This document shows, in pieces, positions 50,620-59,860 of a stretch of DNA of 64,000 nucleotides. Under the pieces are notes generated by a model, which saw nothing but the letters and a program-made list of their open reading frames with translations, ran no database searches and had not been told where the DNA came from. Origin of the DNA: Phycisphaerae bacterium (lineage in GTDB: Bacteria; Planctomycetota; Phycisphaerae; UBA1845). Both the position numbers and the translations under genes were made by a program. Within the stretch, counting starts at the first letter, position 1. Every line of letters begins with the position of its first letter. The stretch lies in contig JABWBH010000007.1 in assembly GCA_013360585.1 (NCBI GenBank), positions 1 through 64,000 on the forward strand, written 5' to 3'.

Positions 50620-51878
50620 ATCATCGGGTACGATTGCGCGGCGAAGCCCTGCTGCCGGTTCTCGCCGTTGCTGCGCTGATCTTTTCGGGGGAGGCGTGGG
50701 GTGAGGAGGCGAGGGTCCAGGCGTGGCCGCAGTGGCGCGGGCCTTCGCGCGACGCTCAGGTGAAGGAGTCGCCGCCGTGGCCGAAAGACCTTGCGACACT
50801 GACCCGCGAATGGCGCGTCGAGCTGGGGCCGGGTTACAGCGGTCCCATCGTGTGGGGAGATCGGGTCTTTGTAACGGAGACCGAAGCCAAGACGGATGAG
50901 AGCGTGCGGGCGCTGGACCGCGCGACCGGCCTCGAGCTGTGGCGGACCCGATGGAGCGGCGCGATGAGCGTACCCTTCTTCGCCAGGAAGAACGGCGACT
51001 GGATCCGGGCGACTCCGGCGTGCGACGGCGAGTCGCTGTTTGTGGCGGGGATGCGCGATGTTCTGGTCTGTCTGAACATCGAGACGGGTGCGGAGCGTTG
51101 GCGAGTCGATTTTTCGGATAAACTCGGGACGCCGCTGCCGTCGTTCGGCTTCGTATGCTCGCCGCTGGTGATGGGTGAACACGTCTACGTTCAGGCCGGC
51201 GGCGGATTCGTCAAGCTGAATAAGCGATCCGGCGAGATTCTCTGGCGAACGCTGATCGACGGTGGGGGAATGAACAGCGCGTTTTCCTCTCCGATCGCCG
51301 CGACCCTTCACGGCATACCGCAACTTATTGTGCAGACGCGCGAGACGCTCGCCGGCGTCGCCCCTGACACAGGAGAGATCCTATGGTCTCAGAAGGTGCC
51401 GGCGTTTCGGGGGATGAACATCCTCACGCCCACCCTCTTTCAGGATGGAATCCTCACCAGCAGCTACCAGAACAAGACGTTCTTCTACCGCATCGAGAAA
51501 GAGGATTCGGGGTTGAAAGTCCGCGAGGCCTGGACGGTTCCGGTCCAAGGCTACATGTCTTCTCCGGTGATCATCGGCCGGTACGCTTATCTGCATCTCG
51601 GAAACGGGCGGGCCTGTTGTCTCGACTTGCAGGAGGGGAAGGAAACCTGGCGGACAAACCCGTTTGGTGAGTACTGGAGCATGGTGGCAAATGGTGATCG
51701 CATCCTCGCGCTGGATGAACAAGGAGAACTGCTGCTGATCGAGGCCGATCCGCGTGAATTCCGGTTATTGGATCGAAAGGAAGTCGCCAGCGCCGAAGCC
51801 TGGGCCCATCTGGCGGTCAGCGGCGACAGAGTGTTCGTCCGCGATCTGCGCGGGGTCTCGGCCTTCGTCTGGAAGTAG
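50616..51878 (+). CDS. PQQ-binding-like beta-propeller protein, secreted
   Basis: 420 aa. A signal peptide (LLPVLAVAALIFSGEAWG) is followed by WPQWRGPSRDAQ, a common planctomycete start for these propellers, and WD-like blades: VRALDRATGLELWRTRWSG, LVCLNIETGAERWRVDF, VKLNKRSGEILWRTLIDGGG, LAGVAPDTGEILWSQKVPAF, CCLDLQEGKETWRTNPFG. No catalytic quinoprotein dehydrogenase cysteine pair or Asp motif is evident, so it is more likely a structural or binding propeller (BamB-like) than an alcohol dehydrogenase. It is translationally coupled to the lipocalin. Confidence 0.85.
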   Translation: MNHRVRLRGEALLPVLAVAALIFSGEAWGEEARVQAWPQWRGPSRDAQVKESPPWPKDLATLTREWRVELGPGYSGPIVWGDRVFVTETEAKTDESVRALDRATGLELWRTRWSGAMSVPFFARKNGDWIRATPACDGESLFVAGMRDVLVCLNIETGAERWRVDFSDKLGTPLPSFGFVCSPLVMGEHVYVQAGGGFVKLNKRSGEILWRTLIDGGGMNSAFSSPIAATLHGIPQLIVQTRETLAGVAPDTGEILWSQKVPAFRGMNILTPTLFQDGILTSSYQNKTFFYRIEKEDSGLKVREAWTVPVQGYMSSPVIIGRYAYLHLGNGRACCLDLQEGKETWRTNPFGEYWSMVANGDRILALDEQGELLLIEADPREFRLLDRKEVASAEAWAHLAVSGDRVFVRDLRGVSAFVWK

Positions 51879-52006
51879 GCGAACTGGTGTTCCTTGAGGA
51901 CGATCCGCCCCGTGACCCTCCGGGTTATCCGCGAGCCGATCGTTAACCGGTCCGTCCCCTCTCTTGAAGATGCGGATGAAAAACGCCGGGAAGGCAGGAG
52001 CGACAT

Positions 52007-52903
52007 ATGAGAACTCGAGTCTGGAATGAACGAACGCGGGGCGGCCATCAACGACTCTTGACGTTATGGTCTCCTCTTGTGACCGCCGCCCCCGCAGGTT
52101 GTCTTCTTCTGTGCGCCTGTTCGCGCGCGCTGCCCTGGCCGGAAAGCCCGCTGTATGAAGCGCCCACGAACGATCCGAACTGGGTCCAGCCCGCCAGCAG
52201 GGAAGAGGCCATGACCGCCATGGCAGGTCACTACGCTCACTATGACATTGTCGCCTATGAGGGAGAGACGGCCAACGGACCGCTGTCCTCTTTTGTTGTC
52301 TCGTATGGCTACACGGACCTGATCATCGAAGACGGGGAGCTTGTTGCATACGACCGCTTCTGTCGTGCCAATTACATCGCCAATCAGAATTTCGACACGA
52401 TTTTTTCGGATGCCGCCACCCAGGCGATTCAGCCGCCCGGCGTGATCGTCGACGTGTATGAAGAGGATGGCGTGTGGAAGCTATGGCGTCCGGCGACCCC
52501 GACGCTGAACGGAATCGACGGGGACCCCAACGTCCCCCTTTCGATGGACCGCAACGATCCGCTGATCCGCGACGACGACAACGACGGGAAACCGGGCGTG
52601 ACGGTTTCCGTAATCCTGTTCGGCTTCATTCGCGGAGAGATCTACATTGCTCGCCGCGAGATATTCGCCAATGAAATGACGCTCTATTCCGACGGCAGTT
52701 TGCGGGGCAGCGTGATCGACGACTCTGAACAGTTGGTGATCGGGGCCTCTCTCCCGATATTGGACACCCCCAGCAACCCGCCCCAGCGCCGCGATCCCGG
52801 ACTGAATCCGATCCTCCTGATACCGGTCTCAGAGAATGTTGATACCTGCGAAGAACTCCTGGCGATCCGAGATTCGCTGTTCCCGCCCGAACCTGAATTT
52901 TAA
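52007..52903 (+). CDS. Unknown lipoprotein with an acidic calcium-site-like loop
   Basis: 298 aa. The N-terminal region GCLLLCACSR carries a lipobox about 39 residues in, after a long basic leader; the start may therefore be later. I recognise no family. A beta-rich body (GHYAHYDIVAYEGETANGPL, SFVVSYGYTDLIIEDGELVA) is followed by an acidic stretch IRDDDNDGKPGVT (about 189-201), a DxDxDG-type loop like calcium-binding dockerin or thrombospondin repeats. It sits between the propeller and photolyase genes, with gaps of 128 and 126 bp, so co-expression is possible. Confidence 0.65.
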   Translation: MRTRVWNERTRGGHQRLLTLWSPLVTAAPAGCLLLCACSRALPWPESPLYEAPTNDPNWVQPASREEAMTAMAGHYAHYDIVAYEGETANGPLSSFVVSYGYTDLIIEDGELVAYDRFCRANYIANQNFDTIFSDAATQAIQPPGVIVDVYEEDGVWKLWRPATPTLNGIDGDPNVPLSMDRNDPLIRDDDNDGKPGVTVSVILFGFIRGEIYIARREIFANEMTLYSDGSLRGSVIDDSEQLVIGASLPILDTPSNPPQRRDPGLNPILLIPVSENVDTCEELLAIRDSLFPPEPEF

Positions 52904-53029
52904 AGCCGCGTCACCCGAAGGTTTCATGGTCGGACTCAACCGCACCAACCCTTCTGAAATCCCGGCCGGCGGGAGATCGACCTGCGCGGCGGGTTAATCG
53001 CCCCCGGATGGACGGCGGGATCGAACCCG

Positions 53030-54493
53030 ATGACACGAATGCCAACAACCCTTGTCTGGTTTCGCAGCGATTTGCGGATCGAAGACCATCCCGCGCTGGC
53101 GACGGCGGTTCGAGGCGGAGGGGCGGTCGTCCCGGTGTTCATCTGGTCGCCCCAGGAGGAAGGCGACTGGCCGGCGGGCGCGGCGTCGCGCTGGTGGCTG
53201 CATCGGTCCCTTGCCGCGCTGGCCGATTCGCTGGAGCGACGGGGTTCGAGACTGGTGATCCGGCGCGGGCCAGGCCTGGCGGCGCTTCGCGCGCTCATCC
53301 GCGAAACGGGCGCGGTCGCCGTGCATTGGAGCCGTCAGTATGAGCCGGCTGTGCGGGAGCGCGATCGCGCGATCGAGTCTGCGCTGCGGGCGGACGGCGT
53401 GCGGGTTGAAACCCATCCGGGATCTCTGTGCTACGAACCGGAAAGGGTCTTGAATGAGCAAGGGCGTCCGTTCCAGGTTTTTACGGCGTACTGGCGCGCG
53501 TGCCTGAGGCTTGACGAACCGGCTGAACCCGTTCCGGCGCCGCGGCGGATACGGGCGCCGGCGTGCCGGCTTGAATCGCTGCCGATCGAATCGCTCGGTC
53601 TTGAGCCGCGCGTCGATTGGGCGGTCGGACTGCGGGCGACGTGGCAGCCGGGCGAGCACGGCGCCAGGCGACGACTGCGCGACTTCCTGACGTCATCGCT
53701 GGAGGGCTACGCCGAAGAGCGCGATCGCCCGGACCACGCGGGAACGTCGCGGTTGTCGCCTCATTTGCATTTCGGGGAGCTTAGCGCGCGGCGGATCTGG
53801 CACGAGGTTCGTGCGCGCCAGGCGGGCGGTCTCCGTCCGGAGGCGTCGGCAGCCGCGGACGCTTATCTGCGCGAACTCGGTTGGCGCGAGTTTGCTCACC
53901 ATCTGCTGCACCATTTTCCGCAAACGACCCACGAGCCGCTCAAGGCGCAGTATTGGGATTTCCCCTGGGACGAGAACCCCGAAGTGCTTGAGGCGTGGCG
54001 ACGAGGCCGGACGGGCTACCCCATCGTCGATGCGGGCATGCGGGAACTGTGGAGCACGGGATGGATGCACAACCGCGTCCGGATGATCGTGGCGTCCTTT
54101 CTGGTGAAGCACCTGCTCATCGACTGGCGCTGCGGCGCGGCGTGGTTCTGGGATACGCTGGTGGACGCCGACCTGGCGAACAACACGCTCGGGTGGCAGT
54201 GGGTGGCTGGATGCGGGGCGGACGCCGCGCCGTACTTCCGCATCTTCAATCCGGTGCTCCAGGGGCGCAAGTTCGATCCGCAGGGCGATTACGTCCGGCG
54301 CTGGGTTCCCGAGCTGGGGAGCCTTTCTGACACGCACCTTCATGCTCCGTGGGAGGCGCCGCCGACGGAGCTACGCGCGGCGGGAATCCGCCTGGGCCGC
54401 GACTATCCGAATCCGATCGTCAACCACGCGGAAGCCCGCCAACGCGCTCTCGCCGCGCTGCACGGCCTTCGCGGAGGACGGCGCGGCGCTTGA
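53030..54493 (+). CDS. phr: Deoxyribodipyrimidine photolyase (class I CPD photolyase type)
   Basis: 487 aa from ATG 53030. The N-terminal antenna domain begins TTLVWFRSDLRIEDHPALAT; the FAD-binding domain has GTSRLSPHLHFGELSARRIW, YLRELGWREFAHHLLHHFPQ, GRTGYPIVDAGMRELWSTGW, MHNRVRMIVASFLVKHLL, then WFWDTLVDADLANNTLGWQW, all hallmark motifs. It repairs cyclobutane pyrimidine dimers using blue light. The electron-transfer tryptophans are expected in WFWDTL and NNTLGWQW. FolE, encoded at the start of the same block, could support a methenyl-THF antenna. Confidence 0.93.
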   Translation: MTRMPTTLVWFRSDLRIEDHPALATAVRGGGAVVPVFIWSPQEEGDWPAGAASRWWLHRSLAALADSLERRGSRLVIRRGPGLAALRALIRETGAVAVHWSRQYEPAVRERDRAIESALRADGVRVETHPGSLCYEPERVLNEQGRPFQVFTAYWRACLRLDEPAEPVPAPRRIRAPACRLESLPIESLGLEPRVDWAVGLRATWQPGEHGARRRLRDFLTSSLEGYAEERDRPDHAGTSRLSPHLHFGELSARRIWHEVRARQAGGLRPEASAAADAYLRELGWREFAHHLLHHFPQTTHEPLKAQYWDFPWDENPEVLEAWRRGRTGYPIVDAGMRELWSTGWMHNRVRMIVASFLVKHLLIDWRCGAAWFWDTLVDADLANNTLGWQWVAGCGADAAPYFRIFNPVLQGRKFDPQGDYVRRWVPELGSLSDTHLHAPWEAPPTELRAAGIRLGRDYPNPIVNHAEARQRALAALHGLRGGRRGA

Positions 54494-55172
54494 ACGATCG
54501 AGCATCGCTCCGGGTCGGCGCGGGGCGACCGACGCCAAGTTGATCGCCGGCGAGGAACTGATCCACGATTGCGCGTGGACAGGCATCCCGACGGGTTCGC
54601 ACGTTTCACCGCCGACGGCAATCACATAATCTCTTCCTGGGGGTCGCCGTTGACCCGAACCGGTGACAAGACGTTGACGCTCAGGTGCAGGATCGCCCGT
54701 GCAGCCCGCGCATGCAGGGGGTCATAAGCAGGGTCCGTCGGGCGCTACCGTGACGTTTACGCTTGATGCGGAAGACGTCGTTCCCGTCGAAGTCGACTCC
54801 GCCGGCCGCGCGAAGCACACGTGGTTCACGACCGGTCCCAGGGAGCATTTCGTGATCGTCATCGAGGATCCCCTGATCGTGGGGGATGCGTGCCCGTAGC
54901 GCCTGCCTCGAAACCGAGCCTCGACTCGGACGGAGCACGACTCGGGAAGGGTTCTCGCGGGCCGGGACTTCCGGATGATCTTCCGGGGCAGAGGAAAACC
55001 CGTCGTTTCCCCGACATGATCGTACGCTTATGCGAATCCCAGGCCCACCCATCGGAGTCAATTGGAGACTCAGACGCCGCGAAATGCACTAAGCCGGCGC
55101 TCAACGGCGCCGGCTTGGCGTGAGTCAACGGTCAGGGAGTCTTTGCGGAAGCCCGATCCGCAGCAGGATCGA
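54494..55172. other. Interval downstream of the photolyase gene
   Basis: A 66-codon plus-strand frame at 54699-54899 translates in part to GATVTFTLDAEDVVPVEVDS, which has plausible beta-strand periodicity but no family match; it could be a gene remnant. Nothing else is supported. The interval ends with the hairpin at 55091-55116. Confidence 0.4.
55091..55116 (-). terminator. Terminator hairpin of the gene at 55173-56093
   Basis: Perfect 10-bp stem AAGCCGGCGC/GCGCCGGCTT with a 6-base loop, starting 56 bp after the stop of the minus-strand gene. A strict T-run is absent (TTAGTGCATTT follows), so efficiency is uncertain; it may act bidirectionally on both convergent genes. Confidence 0.55.
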
Positions 55173-56093
55173 TCAATCACAGGTGACCTGCACCGGCGAA
55201 CCTTCGCAACCCGCGGGAGAGATCAGTGACAAGTCGTAGGTTCCCGGCGAGAAGCAGCAGACCGATGTCTTCGCTCGATTCCCGCTGACTTGCATTTCCA
55301 CCACGTTCCCGGCGAGATCGATCGTGACGATGCGTCCGTCGAAGTCCTCCGAAGTCAGCACGACTTTGGCGTTGATCTTGCCGCTCCCTTTGCACCGGCC
55401 CTTAAACTTCTTGACGTCCTCGCATTGCGGATCGGCGTGATCAAACTCGACCTCATCGAAGTAGGCGTCCAGCGACACGGGCGGAGGAAGGTCCGTCGGG
55501 CGCTCGATGTACAAGGAGACGCCCCCCTCGTTGCTGACCGCCCCGGTTGCGTGGAAGACCTGCGGGACTTCCGGCTTCTCACCGCCGACCGGCCACGCCT
55601 TGGCGGAAACCGCGGTATCGATCACGGTGAGTTCGAGAAACCAGTCCTGGTCGTTGGCGAAGCCGGCGTTGGCCCCGTTGAGAAGCGTAACGTTCCCGAA
55701 CCGGACGCTTCCGATGGCCAGCAGTCCGTCGGTGGGCCTCATCACCACCCAGTTGCAGTTTTGCCCGTCCTCGGTCAACCGGGCCAGCAGCAGCACGGCC
55801 GTATCCGTGGACCGGACGCGAGCGCGAAGCGTTCCGTTGTGAAACGCGGGCTTGTCGTCAAAACTGCCCAGCCACGACATCGAGGCGCAGCCACGACCCT
55901 CCACCGGCGCTGTGGAGAAGAGGCGAAGCTCGCCGTCGACGACCTCCGCCGCCCCTGATTCAAGGTCGTCAAAGTACCAGCCCTCGACGTCTCCGTCGTC
56001 GAAGTTGTCGATCAAGTCCGCCCGCAACGCGCTCGTGCAGCCCAGCATCAGCACCACGACTGCCACCCGATTCCAACTCTGCATTCCGAACAT
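55173..56093 (-). CDS. Secreted protein of unknown function with a LamG/concanavalin-like domain
   Basis: 306 aa from ATG 56091-56093, with GGAGGAT upstream; the longer frame has no signal peptide. The signal is NRVAVVVLMLGCTSALRADL. Residues 30-230 have a beta-sandwich pattern (IDNFDDGDVEGWYFDDLESG, DGELRLFSTAPVEGRG, FHNGTLRARVRSTDTAVLLL, WFLELTVIDTAVSAKAWPVG, GVSLYIERP, ASLDAYFDEVEF-like end) typical of LamG/DUF1080-like domains. The last 80 residues contain six cysteines. I recognise no enzyme family. Confidence 0.65.
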   Translation of the reverse strand: MFGMQSWNRVAVVVLMLGCTSALRADLIDNFDDGDVEGWYFDDLESGAAEVVDGELRLFSTAPVEGRGCASMSWLGSFDDKPAFHNGTLRARVRSTDTAVLLLARLTEDGQNCNWVVMRPTDGLLAIGSVRFGNVTLLNGANAGFANDQDWFLELTVIDTAVSAKAWPVGGEKPEVPQVFHATGAVSNEGGVSLYIERPTDLPPPVSLDAYFDEVEFDHADPQCEDVKKFKGRCKGSGKINAKVVLTSEDFDGRIVTIDLAGNVVEMQVSGNRAKTSVCCFSPGTYDLSLISPAGCEGSPVQVTCD

Positions 56094-56432
56094 CTGAACA
56101 TCCTCCGTTTGTATTTCGCGGCCGGCGCCGGCGTCCGCGGCTGGATCACTCTCGATCCGTTCATGGCTCCACACCCGGCGGCGCGCCGGGCGACATTTTT
56201 CGGAAAGCGGCGCCGCACCCTTGGGGGGGCTGGTGTGCGGCGGACACCCTCTCGCTCAACCTCCAAGCCGAAATCCACGGGCTTCGCCCCTCACGCCTTC
56301 CAACAATTTTTTCTCTTTTTTTTGCGGACGTGGTATTCTGAAACGCAATCCAACCGGGCTGGACGTTCGCGCGCCGAGATTCGCCGGCGCCCCGTGTCCC
56401 CCGGCTTCGCGGGTCTTGAGGCATCGACGCTC
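56094..56432. other. Divergent region before the ECF sigma gene
   Basis: No gene supported. A T-rich tract lies at 56306-56323, and TATTCT (56334-56339) could be a -10 box for the sigma gene without a good -35. GGGCTTCGCCC (56278-56290 region) forms a short hairpin ahead of the T-rich tract. Confidence 0.45.
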
Positions 56433-57008
56433 ATGAGTGCGGACATCACAGCGCTTCTCAGCGCCGCGGCGAAGGGGGATGGCGTAGCGGCGGCGCGAAT
56501 TCTCCCCGCGGTGTACAAGGAATTGCGGTCGCTGGCGGCGGCGCGAATGAAGCGGACGCCGCCCGGGCAGACGCTTCAGCCCACCGCCCTGGTTCATGAG
56601 GCCTATCTGCGGCTCGTGGGTAGCGGATCGCCAGACTGGGAAAGCCGGGCGCATTTCTTCTTCGCGGCGGCGCGGGCGATGCGCGACATCCTCGTCGAGC
56701 AGGCGCGGCGGCGCGCGAGCCTGAAGCGAGGCGGAGACCGTCAGCGCGTGAAGCTCGGTGACGAGTTCTGGGGGTTGGAATCTCCCGTCGAAGATGTGCT
56801 CGCGCTCCACGAGGCGCTCGGGCGCCTGGAGGCGGAATCGCCGGAGGCGGCGCAGATCACCTTGCTTCGTTATTTCAGCGGTCTGACCACGCCCGAGGCG
56901 GCGGAATTGATGGGGATCTCCGTGGCGACGGCGGAACGGCGATGGCGTCTGGCGCTGGCGTTCCTCCGGTCCGACATGGAGGGAACCAGCGCGAGGGAGG
57001 ATGTATGA
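56433..57008 (+). CDS. ECF-type RNA polymerase sigma factor (planctomycete group)
   Basis: 191 aa from ATG 56433. Region 2 is LSAAAKGDGVAAARILPAVY, KELRSLAAARMKRTPPGQTL and QPTALVHEAYLRLV; region 4 is AAQITLLRYFSGLTTPEAAE and LMGISVATAERRWRLALAFL. The LxPTALVHEAYLRL motif is diagnostic of the large ECF family paired with Ser/Thr kinases in Planctomycetota. The stop overlaps the kinase ATG (ATGA), giving translational coupling. It would direct polymerase to an unknown promoter set, probably under control of the kinase. Confidence 0.9.
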   Translation: MSADITALLSAAAKGDGVAAARILPAVYKELRSLAAARMKRTPPGQTLQPTALVHEAYLRLVGSGSPDWESRAHFFFAAARAMRDILVEQARRRASLKRGGDRQRVKLGDEFWGLESPVEDVLALHEALGRLEAESPEAAQITLLRYFSGLTTPEAAELMGISVATAERRWRLALAFLRSDMEGTSAREDV

Positions 57009-59860
57009 ACGCTCCTCCTCCGTCCCTGGAACAGCTTTTCGACGAAGCGCTGGAGATTCCGGCGGCGGATCGTTCCGCGTGGCTGGCTGAGCGGTTGGCG
57101 GATCACCCTGACCTTCGTGCGAAGCTCGAGAGGCTGCTCGACTTCGACGCGCCGGACCTGGACGTTCCCGTCGGCGATCTGCTGGTGTCCGCGCGACGGG
57201 CGCTGGAGAACGGCGACGAGACGGGCGAACCCAGCGGGCGGATCGGCGCGTACGAGATCGTCGGTAACCTCGGCGCCGGCGGGATGGGCATCGTATTGGA
57301 AGCCCGTCAGGACCGGCCGCAGCGCAGCGTCGCCCTGAAGCTCATCCGCCCGGAACTGGCGACGCGGGAAGCCCGGCGCCGCTTCGAGCGGGAGGCACAG
57401 ATCCTCGCCAAACTTCAGCATCCGGGCATCGCCCAGGTGTACGAGGTCGGCGAGGCGGAGACCCTCGGACCCTCAGGTCGTCCCTACCGTCAGTCTTATC
57501 TGGCGATGGAGCTGATCCGCGGCGAGCCGATCGACCAGTACGCACGTCGGCATGCGCTTACGATCGAGGACCGCGTGAGCGTCATGGCGCAGGTGTGTGA
57601 CGCCGTCCATCACGCCCACTTACACGGCGTCGTGCATCGGGATCTGAAACCCGGGAACATTTTCGTCAACAACGCCGGTTATGTGAAAATCCTGGACTTC
57701 GGCGTAGCGCGGCTGATGCAGCCGAACGCGGAAGCCTCGTTGTATACGTGCGCCGGGCAGATCATCGGCACGCCGGCTTACATGAGCCCCGAGCAGGTTT
57801 GCGGCTCGTCCCCGCTCGACGCGCGATCCGACGTCTACGCGCTGGGGGTGGTCCTCTACGAATTGCTGGCCGGAAGGCTTCCCTACGACGTGCGCGAGGC
57901 GCCCTTTTCCGAGGCGGCGCGGCGCATCCGCGAGGAGGAGCCGACGCGCCTCAGCCGCGTGGACGCGCGGCTGCGCGGCGACCTGGACACGATCGTCGCC
58001 AAGGCGCTGGAGAAGGAGCCTCATCGCCGTTACACCACGGCCGCGGCGCTGGCGGACGATCTGCGGCGGTACCTGACCTTCGAACCGATCGCCGCGCGCC
58101 CCGTCAGCACCTGGTATCAGATCGTCAAGTTCTCGAAGCGCAACCGGCGGTTCGTGGCGGCGCTGCTCTCGGCGTTCGTCCTGTTGGTTGCCGCCGTCGT
58201 CGTCACGGTCTTACTTGCGGTCCAATCCGCCCGTATCGCGCGCGACGCCCGGCGGGCGTGGGACACGGAGGCGTTCCAGCGCCGCCTCGCCGAGGAGAAT
58301 CTCGCCCGCGCCGACGCCATGCAGCAGATCCTGCTCTGGGGGCTGGGGTTCGCCAGCGGGGGGGATGAAACGAAAGAGTTCACTACGGCGCAAATGCTCG
58401 ACCTCGCTGAAGCGCGCATCGCCGCGCATTTCGCCGGACGACCGCGCGACGAGGCGATGGCCTGGTACACGCTCGGCAAGATCCACGCCCATCATTTGCG
58501 CGACACCATCCGCGCCGTCCCTTACTTCGAACGCGCCCTGGAGCTGTGGACCGCGCACGGAATGCCCGACGACGCGACGTTGGTCTGGACGTACTCCGGA
58601 CTGATGTTCGGACGCGGCCAGATGGGCTACGACCAGATCGAACTGCACCCGCTGCGGCTCGAACTGATCAAAGTCCTTCAGCGCCAGATCCGCGCCGAGT
58701 CCGCGGTCCTGGCGGACGCGGTCGATGAAATGCTCGCAGCGATGCTGCCGCTGGAGCCGGCGCCGGACGACGAAATCCGTCGGCTGACGGCGCAAATGCT
58801 CGCGACGCTTGAGGCGTCGCAGCTCCCGTGTGATTCGGCGGCGCGGTACGCCGCGTACAACGCCCTGATGACCGCGAGCACCTGGATCGGCAACCGGGGA
58901 ATCATCCGCCCGTCGTCCTTTAATGCCTACGCCACGGAACTCGACACGATCGAAGTCCGTTGTCCGGAAGACTCTGAATTCAGGATGCTTTGGCGCTGGC
59001 TGGTGGCGCGCAACCTGGCGATCAAGAGACGCGATCCGCAGAAAGTCGTCGAAATCTGTGACCGGATGATCGACGGCTGCCGAAGACTCATGCGCCCGGA
59101 CGACTTTTTCATCAGCGACGCGCTCGGGATCAAGGGTTCGGCGTTCGCCCAACTGGGCCGCCTCGACGAGGCGGAGCGCCTGCTGATCGAATCCAACGAG
59201 CGACTGAAGCAACGCGAACCCACGCGCGTGCTGGACAGCGTGTCTCGATTGATCACGTTCGCCGATCACACGGAACGCTGGGACGCTGCCGCCGCTGCCT
59301 TGCGCGAACTCGCGGAACAACCGCCGTCCGAGACGCTTCTTGGCAGGGAGGAGCGCCTTGCCCGATGGTTGAAATTGAGAAATGACCTCGCCTGGCCCGT
59401 GGTGCGGGCGGCGGGAAGACCGTCCGCCGCTTATGAAGCGGCGGCGGTGATGGCGGACCAGGTGGTGAGGCACGCGCCTGATAATGCGGATTATGTGAAC
59501 ACTCAGGGCGTCGCCCGCTACCGGACGGGGGATAATGATGGCGCGCTCGAAGCCCTGAAACAGTCCGCAATGCTCGCCGCGGAAAAGGGGGACGACCGGA
59601 TCGCGGACTGGGCGTTCATCGTTCTGGCGTATGCCCGCCTCGGACAGGAAACCTCTGCCCGCGATGCCCTGGCACACGTGGACTCCCTCGCCGCCTCCTC
59701 AGCCCCCCTCAGCGAGGAGGACTGCGTCTTCCTGAACGAGGCCCGCACCATCCGGTTCCCCCTTGACCAGAGTCGGGAACCGATCCCGGAACTTAGCGAG
59801 CCGCGAAATCCAGACCGCGCGGACCTTGCGACGAATCAGCCCCGTCATGACAAGCAATGA
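57005..59860 (+). CDS. Membrane Ser/Thr protein kinase with a TPR-like C-terminal region
   Basis: 951 aa from ATG 57005, GGGAGGATGT upstream. An N-terminal region of about 75 residues precedes the PknB-type kinase domain (about 78-365): glycine loop GNLGAGGMGIVLEARQ, VALKLIRPE (Lys), HRDLKPGNIFV, DFGVAR, GTPAYMSPEQ, DARSDVYALGVVLYELL. One membrane helix lies about 385-410 (FVAALLSAFVLLVAAVVVTV). The C-terminal half (about 430-920) is helical and may be divergent TPR. Catalytic Asp and Lys are intact, so it is likely active. Confidence 0.9.
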   Translation: MNAPPPSLEQLFDEALEIPAADRSAWLAERLADHPDLRAKLERLLDFDAPDLDVPVGDLLVSARRALENGDETGEPSGRIGAYEIVGNLGAGGMGIVLEARQDRPQRSVALKLIRPELATREARRRFEREAQILAKLQHPGIAQVYEVGEAETLGPSGRPYRQSYLAMELIRGEPIDQYARRHALTIEDRVSVMAQVCDAVHHAHLHGVVHRDLKPGNIFVNNAGYVKILDFGVARLMQPNAEASLYTCAGQIIGTPAYMSPEQVCGSSPLDARSDVYALGVVLYELLAGRLPYDVREAPFSEAARRIREEEPTRLSRVDARLRGDLDTIVAKALEKEPHRRYTTAAALADDLRRYLTFEPIAARPVSTWYQIVKFSKRNRRFVAALLSAFVLLVAAVVVTVLLAVQSARIARDARRAWDTEAFQRRLAEENLARADAMQQILLWGLGFASGGDETKEFTTAQMLDLAEARIAAHFAGRPRDEAMAWYTLGKIHAHHLRDTIRAVPYFERALELWTAHGMPDDATLVWTYSGLMFGRGQMGYDQIELHPLRLELIKVLQRQIRAESAVLADAVDEMLAAMLPLEPAPDDEIRRLTAQMLATLEASQLPCDSAARYAAYNALMTASTWIGNRGIIRPSSFNAYATELDTIEVRCPEDSEFRMLWRWLVARNLAIKRRDPQKVVEICDRMIDGCRRLMRPDDFFISDALGIKGSAFAQLGRLDEAERLLIESNERLKQREPTRVLDSVSRLITFADHTERWDAAAAALRELAEQPPSETLLGREERLARWLKLRNDLAWPVVRAAGRPSAAYEAAAVMADQVVRHAPDNADYVNTQGVARYRTGDNDGALEALKQSAMLAAEKGDDRIADWAFIVLAYARLGQETSARDALAHVDSLAASSAPLSEEDCVFLNEARTIRFPLDQSREPIPELSEPRNPDRADLATNQPRHDKQ

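Noticed and set aside
58211-59677. 488-codon minus-strand frame opposite the kinase
   Set aside because: Shadow of the kinase C-terminal region.
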